A DNA stretch of 64,000 nucleotides from contig NZ_SORO01000001.1 of NCBI RefSeq assembly GCF_004368965.1, positions 2,822,001-2,886,000 of the forward strand, written 5' to 3'. How positions within the stretch are numbered: position 1 is the first letter of the stretch; every line of letters begins with the position of its first letter. The position numbers were made by a program, and so were the translations under genes. The notes beneath the pieces are model-generated. The model searched no databases, was not told the DNA's origin, and saw only the letters and a program-made list of their open reading frames with translations. Below, piece by piece: positions 1-8,288 of the stretch. The stretch is from Leptospira meyeri. Its GTDB lineage: Bacteria; Spirochaetota; Leptospiria; Leptospirales; Leptospiraceae.

Positions 1-495
1 ACCTGATTTTTCATTTAGAAATGGAAAAGTTTGGATAAGGAGTGGAAGAATTTTAAAGATTTGTACTTTTAAACTAAGTTTGAATTCTCGAATGGTTTCA
101 ACACTTGCATTTTTTTCTAATATCGTTGGAACAATGGGAAGGAGTTTTAAAAAACGAATATGTCGATCCATAGATTCAACAAACCATTTTGAAAATCCTT
201 CGGCGTCTATGTTCTTTGTTTCAGTAAGAAACAATTCCATATCTAAGAACCATGCTTCATAATCTGCTATGTGTACGCGAAGACAGAGATCTTCTTTGGT
301 AGGGAAGTATAAATACAATGTTCCTTTTGCTATTTTGGCTCGTTTCGCAACTTCATCCATTGAAAGTTCGGACCAGTCTTTTTTTTGCAAAAGGAAGGCT
401 GCTGATTGAAGAATAGATGTTCGTTTGGAAAGTTTATCTTTTTCCAATACTGCTCTTTTTTTGGGCGAACGTTCCGCAACCGACAGGCGACTCAT
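1..495 (-). CDS. TetR/AcrR family transcriptional regulator, 3' end cut by window edge
   Basis: The reverse strand reads open from an ATG at 495 to base 1, 165 codons with no stop, so the C-terminus lies outside the window. Residues about 20-70 form a typical TetR helix-turn-helix: after a basic N-terminus comes a stretch containing SMDEVAKRAKIAKGTLYLYF and then a KEDL motif, the usual recognition helix and its continuation. The rest is the start of the ligand-binding domain, which is poorly conserved in this family, so the effector cannot be predicted. The gene is divergent from the DUF5329-like gene at 639, and the shared intergenic space holds two palindromes that fit TetR operators, suggesting autoregulation plus control of the neighbour. 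Confidence 0.88.
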   Translation of the reverse strand, partial: MSRLSVAERSPKKRAVLEKDKLSKRTSILQSAAFLLQKKDWSELSMDEVAKRAKIAKGTLYLYFPTKEDLCLRVHIADYEAWFLDMELFLTETKNIDAEGFSKWFVESMDRHIRFLKLLPIVPTILEKNASVETIREFKLSLKVQIFKILPLLIQTFPFLNEKSG

Positions 496-544
496 ACCTC
501 CAGAGTAGAAGAATCCGAAAAAATATGCTAGAAAAAAACGGCTT

Positions 545-561
545 ATTGACTAGAGGTCAAT
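545..561. promoter_or_regulatory. Operator-like palindrome 1 (ATTGAC-N5-GTCAAT)
   Basis: A perfect 6-bp inverted repeat with a 5-bp spacer, inside the 143-bp gap between the divergent TetR gene and the DUF5329-like gene. It shares the core TGACT...GTCA with the palindrome at 589-601, whose centre is 42 bp away, about four helical turns. A site for the adjacent TetR protein is the simplest reading; this is inference. Confidence 0.55.
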
Positions 562-588
562 TCAAAACAACCATCAGTCATTTATATT

Positions 589-601
589 TGACTTAAAGTC
601 A
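589..601. promoter_or_regulatory. Operator-like palindrome 2 (TGACTT-A-AAGTCA)
   Basis: A perfect 13-bp palindrome about 38 bp before the ATG at 639. Together with the preceding T it also contains TTGACT, a -35-like hexamer, so a bound repressor could block a promoter for the plus-strand gene. It is the second copy of the motif at 545-561. Confidence 0.55.
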
Positions 602-638
602 GCGAGAAGATTGAAGTGATAGAGATGAGGGAGAGTTT

Positions 639-1049
639 ATGACGCTTCGTGGTTTCATATGCTATTTTATTGCATTTGTTTTGTTATTTGTGATCGAGGT
701 TTCGAATGTTTCAGGAAAATCCAATGTTTGTTTACCTCTTACAGAGGAAGAAAAAATAGAAAAACTATTAAAAAAAGTCGGAGTGCTCCAAGGGAGTTTC
801 ATTCGAAATGGAGAATCACATACAGCAGAAGAAGCAGAGAAACACCTTAGATACAAATTGAAAGAAGCGAAAAATTCTTTCTTTGCACCTGACCCAAAGG
901 AATGGACTGCCAAATTATTCATCGAAAAAATTGCTTCTAAATCGTTTCTTTCGGGGACTCCTTACCAAATTAAATTTGCAGATGGAAAAGAAATCAAATC
1001 AGCAGACTGGTTATCTGCAGAATTAAAGAAAATTGAGTCCTGTTTATAA
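639..1049 (+). CDS. Exported DUF5329-like protein
   Basis: 136 residues. The first 26 form a signal peptide: a basic residue, a long hydrophobic run, then VSNVSGKS. The mature part is small and charged and contains FIRNGESHTAEEAEKHLRYK, which resembles the most conserved stretch of the DUF5329 family of exported bacterial proteins. Two cysteines (near the mature N-terminus and at the penultimate residue) could form a disulphide. The start at 639 is preceded by GGGAGAG at proper distance. Function is unknown. Its position opposite a TetR gene with shared palindromes suggests it is a regulated target. The family assignment is from memory of the motif. Confidence 0.75.
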   Translation: MTLRGFICYFIAFVLLFVIEVSNVSGKSNVCLPLTEEEKIEKLLKKVGVLQGSFIRNGESHTAEEAEKHLRYKLKEAKNSFFAPDPKEWTAKLFIEKIASKSFLSGTPYQIKFADGKEIKSADWLSAELKKIESCL

Positions 1050-1050
1050 T

Positions 1051-1079
1051 AAAATGGAGATTTTTATCTCTTCCATTTT
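1051..1079. terminator. Hairpin between convergent genes
   Basis: AAAATGGA and TCCATTTT form an 8-bp stem just after the stop at 1049. A-rich on one side and T-rich on the other, it could end transcription from both the DUF5329-like gene and the convergent lipoprotein gene ending at 1097. Confidence 0.5.
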
Positions 1080-1096
1080 GAATAAAACTACACAGT

Positions 1097-2596
1097 TTAT
1101 TCTTCTGAAGTTTGAAATCCTAACTGTGACGGTGAGTCGCTTTCTGTTGTGAACACTTTGTCCATAAATCCTATTTTCCCAGTGCATAGTTCTTTCATCT
1201 GGTCTGTACGTTTGGATTCTGTTCCACCTAAGTTAGAAGAATAACGAATTCTATCAAAGATGCCATCGGGACGTATCCAAACATCGGCAATTTGATAATT
1301 ACCGGATCCTGTTCCCGTTGCGACGCTGCCACCAGAACTATAACGATCAATAGTATTCGGGACTCGAGATCTGTTTCGCCAAAACCCGGTAGAATCTAGT
1401 AAGGTTGGTGGTTCCTCAAAGTTAGGGACGTCACCACTAGAAGAGCCTAAAAAGGATATCCATTCTAAACTACCGTTCAAATTGTACTGAGCAAAAGCAT
1501 AATGTTGGGTGTCACTTTGGATTGGTTCTTTTATCACTGAACTCCATGATAAATTCGTTGTTAAAAGTTGTAAAATTGATGTTCCTGAGATTACGATTTG
1601 TCTACTATCTCCGTAAGTTGCACTTGTGTAACCATTATATACAAACATATCTCGGGTACCACTCAAGATGTTAAACTTCGTTATATACGGTAGCTGTGTG
1701 CCAGGATTAGGGTGAGTGGTTCCTTCCACACTTCCGTCGGTCGTTCCTGCTAAATATATGTATCCATTTGAGTAAGATACATTAAATCCAAAGTCATTCC
1801 CTGAACTTGTAATGTATTTTTGAAACAGTCCATTTCCGTAAGGATCGACACTTCCATATAATATGTCTGTATCACTTTCACCACCCAAAGATACATTTTG
1901 AACTGGCGGAAGTTCCGAAAATGGTGTGTGTCCAGAAGAACCTTCGTTAGATGCAAAAAAATGGAATCTGTCAAAATTGTCGACAGTTGTGACCAAGTAA
2001 AGTCCTAAAGCCACTGTATCCAAATAAGTATACCAAACACGACTTCCATCACCTCTGTGCCTTCCCAGGTAAACAGACATTCCTTCATCTGCTTTTGGTG
2101 AAAGATTGGATGGAACGGATTGTCCTATACCCATTGCAAGAAAACTGACCGCTAAATCGCCATTAGAGTATAAATGCAGTTTTGGGTTAAATGTAAGGGA
2201 GCTATATGACTCTCCTAAATAATCAACCCATTGTATGTCACCGTTGTTTCTTGAAAGGCGCAATATAAAAAAATTCTTAGTCACTCCGGGTGTTCCCTCA
2301 AAAGATCCAGTCACTCCCATCGGCATTCCAGATACGATCGGATCTTCAGTAATTCCGACTACAATGATATCTCCATTTGGCAAAAATTGAAAATCTGTAC
2401 CATAAGTAGAATAAGTACCGGAACCATAACGTCTGTTCCACTGCGAAAAGTTGGCACAACCGTTGTTCAAAAGGGATGATTGGATTAGGTTTCGTAACCA
2501 AAAATCATTCGTAGCAGGATCATTAGGGTTGTTCAGGTTTAATTTACAGGAGAATACTAAGATTAAAAGGGCAAAAGTAGAAATGATACGCAACAT
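1097..2596 (-). CDS. Putative outer lipoprotein, CKLxLNNPxDP family
   Basis: 499 residues. The N-terminus is a lipoprotein signal (LLILVFSC, Cys 17) and the mature protein begins CKLNLNNPNDP. The body has recurring segments of the kind found in beta-propellers: a phrase about the file or step (FLPNGDIIVVG), then D-rich turns and aromatic-glycine strands, suggesting a secreted propeller-like fold. The protein at 6162-7766 has the same mature start (CKLDLNNPKDP), similar length and shared phrases (LRLGTGTYKTY versus RRYGSGTYSTY; IQWVDYLG versus IEWLDYMG), so the two are paralogues. No catalytic motif is visible; a surface or periplasmic role is inferred from the lipobox only. Confidence 0.8.
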   Translation of the reverse strand: MLRIISTFALLILVFSCKLNLNNPNDPATNDFWLRNLIQSSLLNNGCANFSQWNRRYGSGTYSTYGTDFQFLPNGDIIVVGITEDPIVSGMPMGVTGSFEGTPGVTKNFFILRLSRNNGDIQWVDYLGESYSSLTFNPKLHLYSNGDLAVSFLAMGIGQSVPSNLSPKADEGMSVYLGRHRGDGSRVWYTYLDTVALGLYLVTTVDNFDRFHFFASNEGSSGHTPFSELPPVQNVSLGGESDTDILYGSVDPYGNGLFQKYITSSGNDFGFNVSYSNGYIYLAGTTDGSVEGTTHPNPGTQLPYITKFNILSGTRDMFVYNGYTSATYGDSRQIVISGTSILQLLTTNLSWSSVIKEPIQSDTQHYAFAQYNLNGSLEWISFLGSSSGDVPNFEEPPTLLDSTGFWRNRSRVPNTIDRYSSGGSVATGTGSGNYQIADVWIRPDGIFDRIRYSSNLGGTESKRTDQMKELCTGKIGFMDKVFTTESDSPSQLGFQTSEE

Positions 2597-2830
2597 ATAG
2601 ATAATCCAGAAAAGGATATAACCATATCATCTTTTTAGGGGTTAGGTGACGATTTGTTTTTGTAATTGAATTTACTTTTTCAATTATTTCTTAAATAGTT
2701 TTGGTTTTTGGAAAAAAATTGTAAACAAGGGCTGTAAAAAAAAATCAATCTTGTAGTGTATTCTGCCATACAAAATAGAAAACTCTTAGCTGCAATCATG
2801 GTAAGAAATTTTGGGTTCAATAATTTTGAA

Positions 2831-2860
2831 GATGTGGCTGACGGTGCCGCCAACCACATC
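2831..2860 (-). terminator. 12-bp stem-loop downstream of the NmrA-like gene
   Basis: In minus-strand sense the segment folds as GATGTGGTTGGC / GTCAGCCACATC (two G-U pairs) around a GGCACC loop, 29 bases after the stop at 2889. It is followed by TTCAAAATTATT rather than a clean U-run, so termination is likely but not certain. The remaining bases between 2597 and 2830 show no gene or other clear structure. Confidence 0.55.
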
Positions 2861-2888
2861 TAAGTTTCTCCAAAAATCTGATTCGGAT

Positions 2889-3737
2889 CTATTTCCAAGA
2901 ACTTGCAAAATCTTTTGCGTATTCTGCGAAAGAAATCGGGTTTTTTCCTGTTAGGGTTTTGACAGTGTCAAGAATTGGAGCAGAAAATCCTTCTTTCAGT
3001 GCACCAGCAATCATCACAAGAAAAGCAGCATAATCTTTCGATAGCCCTGCTGAAACAAGTGAGGATTCAAAGACTTTTGGATCAACATCAACATATTCAA
3101 TATTTTTTCCACTTACACTTGTTAAGTGTTTTGCAACTTCATTATGATCGATGGACTCTGGGCCAGTCAAGGTGAAGGCTTGGTTGTCGTATTTTGTCGT
3201 TGTAAGAAGTACTGCAGCAACAGAGGCAATGTCTCTTGCATCGATAAAACTTGTTTTTGCATTTCCACCAGGAAAGTAAATTTTTTGGTCTTGTTTGATA
3301 CCGGCAATCCAGAAGGTATGGAAGTTTTGCATAAACCAGTTAGGACGAATGATATTCCATGGAATCCCTGCTCCTTCTAACAAAATCTCTGTTTTGCGAA
3401 AGGGCGCTTCTGGTGGCGCATGGTCCACACCCATTGCCGTCATAAGAACTAATTTTTTTAAACGGACTTGTTTTGCTTTTTCAATCCATGGAGAAAGGAT
3501 TTCAAATTGGTTGGTTTGGCCCGGAGGACTTAAAAAATAAGCTGCGTCCACTTGTTCCAAAACTTCTAATCCTTTTGTAAGGTTGGATGAATCAGCAAAT
3601 ACCCAATGCAAATTGGCGCTGTTTTTTTGGGCTTCTGGTTTTCTGGATCCTGCCCAGACTTCATGCCCCTGTTTTTGTAATTCGGCAACGAGATGGCCCC
3701 CAACAAGTCCTGAACCACCATAAACAAATACTTTCAT
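2889..3737 (-). CDS. NmrA-like NAD(P)-binding oxidoreductase
   Basis: 282 residues, the usual length for an atypical short-chain dehydrogenase of the NmrA/HSCARG group. The Rossmann start MKVFVYGGSGLVGGHL carries the GxxGxxG dinucleotide loop at residues 8-14, followed by an Arg (SRKPE) near the end of strand 2 that favours NADP(H). The segment NIIRPNWFMQNFH is the typical NmrA substrate-side signature, and no classical YxxxK catalytic pair is evident, as in many family members. These proteins are often redox sensors or quinone/ether reductases. It is divergent from an AraC regulator (146-bp gap), a common arrangement for a regulator and the reductase it controls. Confidence 0.85.
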   Translation of the reverse strand: MKVFVYGGSGLVGGHLVAELQKQGHEVWAGSRKPEAQKNSANLHWVFADSSNLTKGLEVLEQVDAAYFLSPPGQTNQFEILSPWIEKAKQVRLKKLVLMTAMGVDHAPPEAPFRKTEILLEGAGIPWNIIRPNWFMQNFHTFWIAGIKQDQKIYFPGGNAKTSFIDARDIASVAAVLLTTTKYDNQAFTLTGPESIDHNEVAKHLTSVSGKNIEYVDVDPKVFESSLVSAGLSKDYAAFLVMIAGALKEGFSAPILDTVKTLTGKNPISFAEYAKDFASSWK

Positions 3738-3883
3738 ACGATATCCTTGATTTTGGATTTAAATCCTTTATTGTTCCTCTATGATACCGAAGATTTTCTA
3801 TACTGTCTATGTCATAAAATATTAAAAATATATCCAATCGTATAAAATAGTAGACCTTTGGGTGGATTTGGAAAAATGGGGGT

Positions 3884-4780
3884 ATGGATCTACTATCGGA
3901 TATTCTCTCCTCTGCCGGTTGGACAAATGACCTGCTCTCCAAAGGCCAAATATACCAAAGTTTTGGATTTCATTTCCCCTGTGAAAAGAGTGGGGGGTTC
4001 CATGTTGTAACACAAGGTAGTTGTTATGCGAGAATGGGAAATACGATGATTCCCTTGCATAAAGGGGATTTGATATTCATTACCAGGGGAACCAATCATG
4101 AATTATTGTCCGATCCAAAAGCAAAAGTAGTCACCATTGAACGTTTTTTAGGTGAAAAGAAAACACAGATAAAAAATGAAAAACCAGTTACGACTTTTGT
4201 TTCTGTGAGATACGAAGTTCCACCAGGACCTGTCCACCCATTGTTTTTGGAATTACCTGAATATATACATATTCCTTATGAAACGATTCAAGCTCATCAT
4301 GCACTCGGAGACATTATTCAAATCCTTTCCAGAGAATTAGAATTGAATTTAGGAACTGATTTGATCGTCCAAAGATTAACAGACATTTTATTATATTATT
4401 TGTTAAGGATGTGGTTAAACAATCATGTTAATTCACAGGTCGGATGGATTAAGGCATTCCATGACACATTGGTTTTGTATGCATTGGAAAAATTGCATAA
4501 TGGATATAGCAAAGAGTGGACGATTGAATCCTTAGCTAAGGAAACTGGAGTTTCTCGAGCAAATCTTGCAAACCGATTTCGAGATGTTTTAGGTATTCCT
4601 CCAATGGAATATCTGACAAAACTTAGAATGGAAAAGGCAAAAGAATTATTCCAAAAAGGAAATATTGGATTGGAAGAAGTTGCACAAAATGTTGGTTACG
4701 CATCCGCTTTTTCTTTTTCGAAAGCTTATAAACGAATTTATGGAAATTCACCGAGCCGTGAGTGGAAACGAGTTGTTTAA
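3884..4780 (+). CDS. AraC family regulator with N-terminal cupin
   Basis: 298 residues. Residues about 1-180 form a cupin-type sensor of the AraC_binding_6 kind (GGFHVVTQGSCYARMG; IPLHKGDLIFITRGTNHELL). Residues about 195-298 hold two helix-turn-helix motifs of AraC proteins: WTIESLAKETGVSRANLANR and the second with VAQNVGYASAFSFSKAYKRI, ending near PSREW. Relatives with this layout usually control a divergent oxidoreductase gene, here the NmrA-like gene. The start has a GGGGGT just upstream. Its 3' end overlaps the convergent sigma-factor gene by 33 bp. Confidence 0.9.
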   Translation: MDLLSDILSSAGWTNDLLSKGQIYQSFGFHFPCEKSGGFHVVTQGSCYARMGNTMIPLHKGDLIFITRGTNHELLSDPKAKVVTIERFLGEKKTQIKNEKPVTTFVSVRYEVPPGPVHPLFLELPEYIHIPYETIQAHHALGDIIQILSRELELNLGTDLIVQRLTDILLYYLLRMWLNNHVNSQVGWIKAFHDTLVLYALEKLHNGYSKEWTIESLAKETGVSRANLANRFRDVLGIPPMEYLTKLRMEKAKELFQKGNIGLEEVAQNVGYASAFSFSKAYKRIYGNSPSREWKRVV

Positions 4781-5617
4781 TAACGATTTAATATTTTCTA
4801 ATTGGTTTTTTTTGGGTAAAAATTCTGGATGATTGCGAAACACTTCTGCTGCTTTTCGGATTTTTGAAGTATTTACCATCATTGGTTTTGTTTCTTTCCA
4901 TCTACCATCTAGTTTCATTTGTTCCGATAGTTTGAGATAGGATTTTATTCTTCCGGCTCTTGTCGCATACCCAATTCGATTGGGACAATGGCAAGGGTTC
5001 TCAGCTTTTGTGAGTCCACATTCTTTCCCAAGAAATGTTTCCATTTGTTTTCTGGATCTGGATAACTTTTGGCGGAACGCTTCTGGACGAATTCCCATAA
5101 CGGAAGCACCTTCTTCACTGGAAGTTTGAAATACTTCTCCTAAAAGATAAGCCATTCGATATGGCCTTGATAGACCTTGTAACATAGAATAGGTGCAAGC
5201 CACCTGAACATGTAAAACAAGTTCAGAAACATTGGGAGATGATTCTTCTTCTAGTGTAATGGTTGGAAATTCTGATGGAGAGTAGTAAGACTTTTGCGTT
5301 CGGTGTAATTCTTCACGGATGGCACGTAGGTGAATTTTCCTTCGTTCCATTTTTGATTTTTGTACATTGATCAAATGGTTACTAGCGATTTGATAGATCC
5401 AGGTAGAAAGTTTGCTTTCTTTCCGGAAACTACTTAAGTTCGTAATCACTTTCACCAAAATTTCTTGAGTGGCGTCTTCCGCATCTTCTGGATTCCATAA
5501 AAACTTCAACGCCAAGGAAAATAATTTTGGTTGGAAGATTTGAATTAATTCTTCCAATGCTTTTGTTTTTCCAGCAAGTGAACTTTCTAATAATAAAAGA
5601 TGCGGATCGTCTATCAT
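4748..5617 (-). CDS. ECF-type RNA polymerase sigma factor with Cys-containing tail
   Basis: 289 residues from the ATG at 5617, which overlaps the upstream stop as ATGA; a longer in-frame start at 5797 would only translate the other gene out of frame and is rejected. Residues about 22-85 are sigma-70 region 2 (LKFLWNPEDAEDATQEI, STWIYQIASNHLIN) and about 140-185 region 4 (LSRPYRMAYLLGEVFQ, then EGASVMGIRPEAFRQKLSRS). Beyond region 4 is a tail of about 100 residues with GKECG and NPCHCPNR, which could bind a metal or respond to redox state. No anti-sigma gene is adjacent. Translational coupling to the DUF1304 gene suggests joint expression. Confidence 0.88.
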   Translation of the reverse strand: MIDDPHLLLLESSLAGKTKALEELIQIFQPKLFSLALKFLWNPEDAEDATQEILVKVITNLSSFRKESKLSTWIYQIASNHLINVQKSKMERRKIHLRAIREELHRTQKSYYSPSEFPTITLEEESSPNVSELVLHVQVACTYSMLQGLSRPYRMAYLLGEVFQTSSEEGASVMGIRPEAFRQKLSRSRKQMETFLGKECGLTKAENPCHCPNRIGYATRAGRIKSYLKLSEQMKLDGRWKETKPMMVNTSKIRKAAEVFRNHPEFLPKKNQLENIKSLLNNSFPLTAR

Positions 5618-5991
5618 TGATTTTTGTTTGTTAGGTAATGTAGTACGAGAGCGAGGAATGCAGGCAACCCTTGCGAAAACAAAATTGAAAATTTGGCAGT
5701 TGCTGAACCGTAAATTCCAGCCACAACCACACAAATGAGAAAAAACAAGATGGTTTGGAATTTTTGGCTTTGGTCTTTGATAAAGAATAAAGCCCAAAAA
5801 AGTCCAGCCGCCAAAAAGCCATTATAGAGGCCTTGGTTTTTTGCAAGTTTTGCCGTAATTTCTGCTGTTTCCGGTGTTAACTGAAAAATTTTCATCCCTA
5901 GATCGGTTTTCCAAAGGAACATTTCCAATACCAAAATGAACACGTGTTCTACTGCAACAAATGCAGTTAGAATGAAGGAAGTGAGTTTCAT
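5614..5991 (-). CDS. DUF1304 family small membrane protein
   Basis: 125 residues with four predicted membrane segments. The order and motifs (N-terminal AVEHVFILVLEMFLW, then KNQGLYNGFLAAGL) match DUF1304, small four-helix membrane proteins of unknown function. It overlaps the sigma-factor start by four bases (ATGA), so the two form a translationally coupled pair. A role as a membrane partner of the sigma factor is possible but unsupported by any known family precedent. Confidence 0.85.
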   Translation of the reverse strand: MKLTSFILTAFVAVEHVFILVLEMFLWKTDLGMKIFQLTPETAEITAKLAKNQGLYNGFLAAGLFWALFFIKDQSQKFQTILFFLICVVVAGIYGSATAKFSILFSQGLPAFLALVLHYLTNKNQ

Positions 5992-6161
5992 CGAATTCTC
6001 CTAAAGAACAGTTTTTCTATTGGGACAATTGATCTTACCTTTTGTGACAGATTGGGAAGAAAAAAATAAAAAAAACGTGATCCAATAAAGGGACTCCGTC
6101 TGCCTTTTCCATTGAAATTCAGATCGTTCTTAAGATTCTAAGGAGTGGAAAAGGGATAAAC

Positions 6162-7766
6162 TTATGGTTCTTCATTCATGGGCCTTGTCGTCAATTCCAA
6201 TACTCCCAATTCGGTACTTAGGTCTAAAACATTTTTCAATCGAACCATCCTTCCCCCACAGGCTTCCGTTGCTGCAATTGTATATTGCAGGGGTTCTGTT
6301 GTTGCGGGATAATTGTAAAAGCTAGTTTCATAATGAATGGATTGGTATCGTCCGGTATCCCCAGCTATATTTAAAGTTGTTCGCTGGTACGGATTAGATC
6401 CATTTCCCGTTGTTGGAATAGTAAACCCAGTATAATGGCTTCCATCTTCTAACGAAAAACCAAATGATTTTATTGTATTTGTTTCTGAAACATAACCAAT
6501 GATAGTTGGAATTTCTAAAGTATCGATTGTAGTTGAACCAAGAAATTGGTTCCAAATCAAATTTCCGTTCCAATCAAATTTAGAAAAAATATTATTTCGA
6601 AAATTAGTTGATGTAGGATATAGTTGGTAAGAATGAAAAGAGGTTCCGAAGTCTCCAGCATTGATCCCTGTGGTGTATACTCCATCTTGTGCTGGTGCAA
6701 TTCCATAGATGACACCAATCGTAAAACTTGCACCGATGGATCCGAGATAAGTTTTATTCGTTATAGAAAAATCTGCAATTGAAAGTTTTGTCACCATTGG
6801 CCTTTGGTAATAGTAAGAAGGCAATGGATGCCCGGTGGATCCAACATAATTGTCATCAGCAGCTCCAAAAAGAAGGATAGAGTGGTCTGGACCGTAGGCG
6901 GCATTTAAGACAAAAACCCTTCCATAAGATGGTAAATATCTTTGTCTGATGGGTTGTCCTTGAGAAGAAATCATTCCCCATCCGATTTCCTCTACACCAG
7001 TATTACTTGCATAGGAAGCTACTTCCATCGTTGGGAACTCGCCAAATCCAAAAGTATCGGGAGTCGCAGAAATTCCACGTCCATTGAAAAATAAATGTAT
7101 GTTGTCCATTGCATCTGTTACCAGTGCAAATCGATTTTCAACGATCGAATTATCCGTTTTATCTAAGTAAGTACTCCATACACGACTTCCACTTGCATTG
7201 TAACGAACAAGAAACAATGAATTGGCATTAGATTTGGGGGAAAGAGGATTTCCTTGTTCTGCACTTTTGATATATGCAGTGGCTACCACATCCCCATTAG
7301 ATAATTCGGTGATCGGTGCTGATTCTTTTTTATCCGAAGAAGAAACGAGTTGGCCCATATAATCCAACCATTCAATTTGGAATGTCCTTCCATTGACTAA
7401 AAATACAATCACATTCAGATCGGTTCCAGGTGTACCTGTAAAAGAAAAATTTTTCCCAGTGGTTTTTCCATTCCAAACTACTTCTTCAAAAACTCCTGCA
7501 GTGACTAAAAAGTTTCCATTTTTGAGTTTGAGTAATTTGTAAGGATAGGTTTTGTAAGTTCCAGTTCCTAATCGGAGAGTCGCTTTTGCGTTGGGATTAC
7601 ATAAACTGCGTAGGTATTCTTCCCAAAGCCAAGTTTCCGTAAAACTTTTGGACATTGGGTCTTTGGGATTGTTTAAGTCCAACTTGCAGTTGTTAAGCTG
7701 CAATACGGTAGTGGTAAAAGACAGAAGTATAAAGAACTTCCATTTTAAATTTCTAAGTTGTTTCAT
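6162..7766 (-). CDS. Putative outer lipoprotein, CKLxLNNPxDP family
   Basis: 534 residues from the ATG at 7766; a TTG two codons earlier is less likely. The signal sequence ends VLQLNNC, with Asn before the lipid-attachment Cys, and the mature protein starts CKLDLNNPKDP. It is a paralogue of the lipoprotein at 1097-2596, sharing the mature N-terminus, the GTGTYKTY and WLDYMG segments, and a similar series of strand-like repeats (LKLKNGNFLVTAGV; ELSNGDVVATAY). The fold is probably a beta-propeller, judged only from repeating ND/NG turns. No enzymatic motif is seen. Confidence 0.8.
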   Translation of the reverse strand: MKQLRNLKWKFFILLSFTTTVLQLNNCKLDLNNPKDPMSKSFTETWLWEEYLRSLCNPNAKATLRLGTGTYKTYPYKLLKLKNGNFLVTAGVFEEVVWNGKTTGKNFSFTGTPGTDLNVIVFLVNGRTFQIEWLDYMGQLVSSSDKKESAPITELSNGDVVATAYIKSAEQGNPLSPKSNANSLFLVRYNASGSRVWSTYLDKTDNSIVENRFALVTDAMDNIHLFFNGRGISATPDTFGFGEFPTMEVASYASNTGVEEIGWGMISSQGQPIRQRYLPSYGRVFVLNAAYGPDHSILLFGAADDNYVGSTGHPLPSYYYQRPMVTKLSIADFSITNKTYLGSIGASFTIGVIYGIAPAQDGVYTTGINAGDFGTSFHSYQLYPTSTNFRNNIFSKFDWNGNLIWNQFLGSTTIDTLEIPTIIGYVSETNTIKSFGFSLEDGSHYTGFTIPTTGNGSNPYQRTTLNIAGDTGRYQSIHYETSFYNYPATTEPLQYTIAATEACGGRMVRLKNVLDLSTELGVLELTTRPMNEEP

Positions 7767-8224
7767 TGCCAAACTAAATTTCCCATCAGTCGGGAACGTT
7801 TTCTGTTTTTTTGGTCATTTCACAGGAAGTCGCAAATTTCTCAAGCCCTTTGTCGAAATCCCTAAAAAAACCTATCCTTTTCGGAAACGTTTTCCTGAAT
7901 TGTTCTTTTGGTATTGGATGTATTTGCAAAAATTAGAATATTCTATTGTTTTTATATATTGAATATGAAGTTTTTTCGAGAAAAGCTTTTGGTATTAGTC
8001 CTTGTTGTCTGTAGCGAAATGCCGCATGGATCCAGGTTGTTTTCGTTGGAAGTTTGGTCGAGAATTCTAAACCACCATTTGTTGCCGGAAAATGACAGAA
8101 GTTTTTTACAGATACTGTTCTCCCGTTACCAGTATCTTGAATATTGAAACCTACCAAACCGCTAAAACTGGTGCAAACCTCTTTTTTCGACCGTTTTTAA
8201 CGTAAATTTTAAACTTTTTGAACA

Positions 8225-8242
8225 AGCTAATGAAAATTAGCT
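8225..8242. repeat. Inverted repeat AGCTAA-N6-TTAGCT
   Basis: Perfect 6-bp arms around TGAAAA, 73 bp before the start of the 1141-residue lipoprotein gene. Its centre is 43 bp from that of the next inverted repeat. It may be a protein-binding site or a leader hairpin. Confidence 0.45.
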
Positions 8243-8264
8243 GTCTGCGAACATAAAAAAATTA

Positions 8265-8288
8265 ATACATTAAAATCTGTTAATGTAT
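8265..8288. promoter_or_regulatory. Inverted repeat ATACATTAA-N6-TTAATGTAT
   Basis: Perfect 9-bp arms with a 6-base spacer, ending 26 bp before the ATG at 8315. The length, symmetry and position just upstream of the start suit an operator or a hairpin in the mRNA leader. No regulator gene is adjacent. Confidence 0.5.

Noticed and set aside
5618..5797. N-terminal 60-residue extension of the sigma factor
   Set aside because: It lies inside the DUF1304 gene in another frame; the ATG at 5617 forms a standard ATGA coupling and starts just before region 2.
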